Positions 5,107 to 5,883 of a stretch of 5,883 nt of DNA are shown in pieces. The stretch comes from Erysipelotrichaceae bacterium (lineage in GTDB: Bacteria > Bacillota_I > Bacilli_A > Erysipelotrichales > Erysipelotrichaceae), in assembly GCA_017620435.1 (NCBI GenBank), contig JAFZQL010000083.1, positions 1 to 5,883 on the forward strand, read 5' to 3'. The notes under the pieces are model-generated. The model had not been told where the DNA came from. It ran no database searches and was given only the letters and a program-made list of their open reading frames with translations. A program made the translations under genes and the position numbers. The first letter of the stretch is position 1. The number at the start of each line of letters is the position of its first letter.

Positions 5107-5793
5107 TTATTCCTGCCCTCTGGTCATCAGGAATACGCCGAAATCTTCTTCCGAGAGCCAGAGCTCGCCGATAAAGTATTCTCTTCCGGAATAGGCGTAG
5201 TAATACTGGCAGTCAAGAACCGCATTGTTGCCGTAGAGTCTCAGATTGCCTTCCTCGTCAAAACTGCCGCCGAACGGTTCATAGCCGATCTCTTCATCCG
5301 ACTCCGGCCACGCTTCATATCCGTCGTTCGCAATTCTCGGATGCAGGGTGATGATAAGCTCATCCCTGTCGTAATCGACTTCAAATTCCGCATATCCCAT
5401 CTCTTCAAAGTAATAGCCGTCCGATGAATCGTAACGGAATATCAGATCGTATTTCCAGATCCCTTCGGCATACTTGACAGCCGGGTAATAGGCTTCTTCC
5501 GGAATATCGCCGTACATGATGTCGTAGTAGAAATCAAAATCTTCCCAGTTCAGACTGTCTGCCGTTTGCGGAACGGTCTCTCTGTTCTGATTGTGGAAAT
5601 GATCTCTGGTCACATCTTCATCGACGATACCCAGGGTATTCCGGTTAAACGGATCCGATCCAAGATCTGTTTCATCCGCTGCCGGTAAAACGATCGTGTT
5701 GTCTTCTGAGACTTCTGATGCGGTTCCCGTTGAGCTGCACCCTGCAAGGATCATACAGATCAGCAGGAAAATGACTAATAAACTTTTCTTCAT
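5107..5793 (-). CDS. Secreted acidic lipoprotein of unknown function
   Basis: A 228-residue protein with a textbook lipoprotein signal: MKKS, a hydrophobic stretch, then the lipobox L16-A17-G18-C19. It should be lipidated at C19 and anchored to the outer face of the membrane. Residues 20-80 are a low-complexity, acidic and polar linker. Residues 81-228 look like a compact beta-rich domain, very rich in Tyr, Asp and Glu: a GIWKYDLIFRYDSSDGYYFE strand pair, then YAEFEVDYDRDELIITLHPR, then G-DEEGNLRLYGNN and the C-terminal ELWLSEEDFGVFLMTRGQE. The 'G-W' start and repeated strand pattern recall lipocalin-like lipoprotein domains, but I cannot assign a named family. The high acidity suggests Ca2+ or cation contact, as inference only. 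The ATG at 5793 has AAGGAG 9 bases upstream, inside the end of a preceding gene 6 bases away. A terminator follows it. Confidence 0.85.
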   Translation of the reverse strand: MKKSLLVIFLLICMILAGCSSTGTASEVSEDNTIVLPAADETDLGSDPFNRNTLGIVDEDVTRDHFHNQNRETVPQTADSLNWEDFDFYYDIMYGDIPEEAYYPAVKYAEGIWKYDLIFRYDSSDGYYFEEMGYAEFEVDYDRDELIITLHPRIANDGYEAWPESDEEIGYEPFGGSFDEEGNLRLYGNNAVLDCQYYYAYSGREYFIGELWLSEEDFGVFLMTRGQE

Positions 5794-5799
5794 ATTTCG

Positions 5800-5883
5800 T
5801 TACTCCTTTTCAAATATGATACTGAAGAACTTTCCGTCCTTCTGAAACAGCAAAGGTATTCTGGTATCGGTAACAATGTCGAC
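5800..5883 (-). CDS. C-terminal fragment of an upstream gene (unknown product)
   Basis: One frame stays open from the right edge to a TAA at 5800-5802 and gives the 27-residue tail VDIVTDTRIPLLFQKDGKFF, ending SIIFEKE. The tail has an alternating strand-like pattern and ends 6 bases before the lipoprotein ATG; its last codons contain that gene's AAGGAG ribosome binding site, typical of an operon junction. The other two frames are also open for most of this short stretch (rich in Cys, Ser and Arg), so the assignment rests on plausibility and spacing. The product cannot be named. Confidence 0.5.
   Translation of the reverse strand, partial: VDIVTDTRIPLLFQKDGKFFSIIFEKE

Noticed and set aside
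5080..5427. Plus-strand open frame opposite the lipoprotein gene
   Set aside because: The opposite strand has a clear lipobox, ribosome binding site and terminator; this frame has no ribosome binding site or family resemblance.
4604..5793. Idea that the lipoprotein and the small uncharacterised protein are a toxin-immunity or defence pair
   Set aside because: They are separated by a terminator and a new promoter, share no motif, and neither shows a toxin, nuclease or NTPase signature.

Overview
The window looks like a piece of a mid-GC Gram-positive (Bacillota) chromosome. Every gene I can support lies on the minus strand, so transcription runs from high to low coordinates. The evidence for a Gram-positive is strong AAGGAG-type ribosome binding sites, 1-4 base stop/start overlaps, a short classical lipoprotein signal peptide, a free-standing PRD protein, and small-protein families common in gut Firmicutes. 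A host in Erysipelotrichia or Clostridia is a guess. No rRNA, tRNA, CRISPR array, IS element or attachment site is visible, and no stretch over 300 bases lacks a gene.

Region A (about 1-3634) is the most interesting part. It is a Gram-positive version of the poorly understood enterobacterial yhf cluster. In transcription order it holds: a small membrane-anchored zinc-ribbon protein (3230-3634); a single-PRD protein (2835-3230) resembling YhfY; a YhfT-family multi-pass membrane protein (1494-2804); a YhfU/DUF2620 protein (1095-1472); a phosphotriesterase-homology protein, Php (130-1041), with a complete binuclear metal site; and the first 38 codons of a YhfX-like PLP fold-type III protein that runs off the left edge. 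Gaps are -1, 30, 21, 53 and 13 bases, so one transcript is likely. A candidate promoter at 3665-3693 lies inside an inverted repeat. A GNRA-capped hairpin sits between yhfU and php. The pathway has no firmly known substrate. The gene set suggests uptake of a small molecule by YhfT (perhaps with YhfU), hydrolysis by Php and a PLP-dependent step by YhfX, with the PRD protein giving possible PTS-linked control.

Region B (3697-5053) is a three-gene unit joined by 4-base overlaps: an uncharacterised protein with a W-DGF / DG / FP-Y pattern, a GNAT N-acetyltransferase starting with GTG, and a MutT-like Nudix hydrolase. A good sigma-A promoter (TTGATA-17-TAGAAT) precedes it. The promoter is so close to the first gene that the upstream start codons are ruled out for it, and a leaderless or nearly leaderless transcript is possible.

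Region C (5055-5883) holds an acidic secreted lipoprotein ended by an 18-base perfect palindrome that looks like an intrinsic terminator. It follows, by 6 bases, the probable last 27 codons of another gene entering from the right edge.
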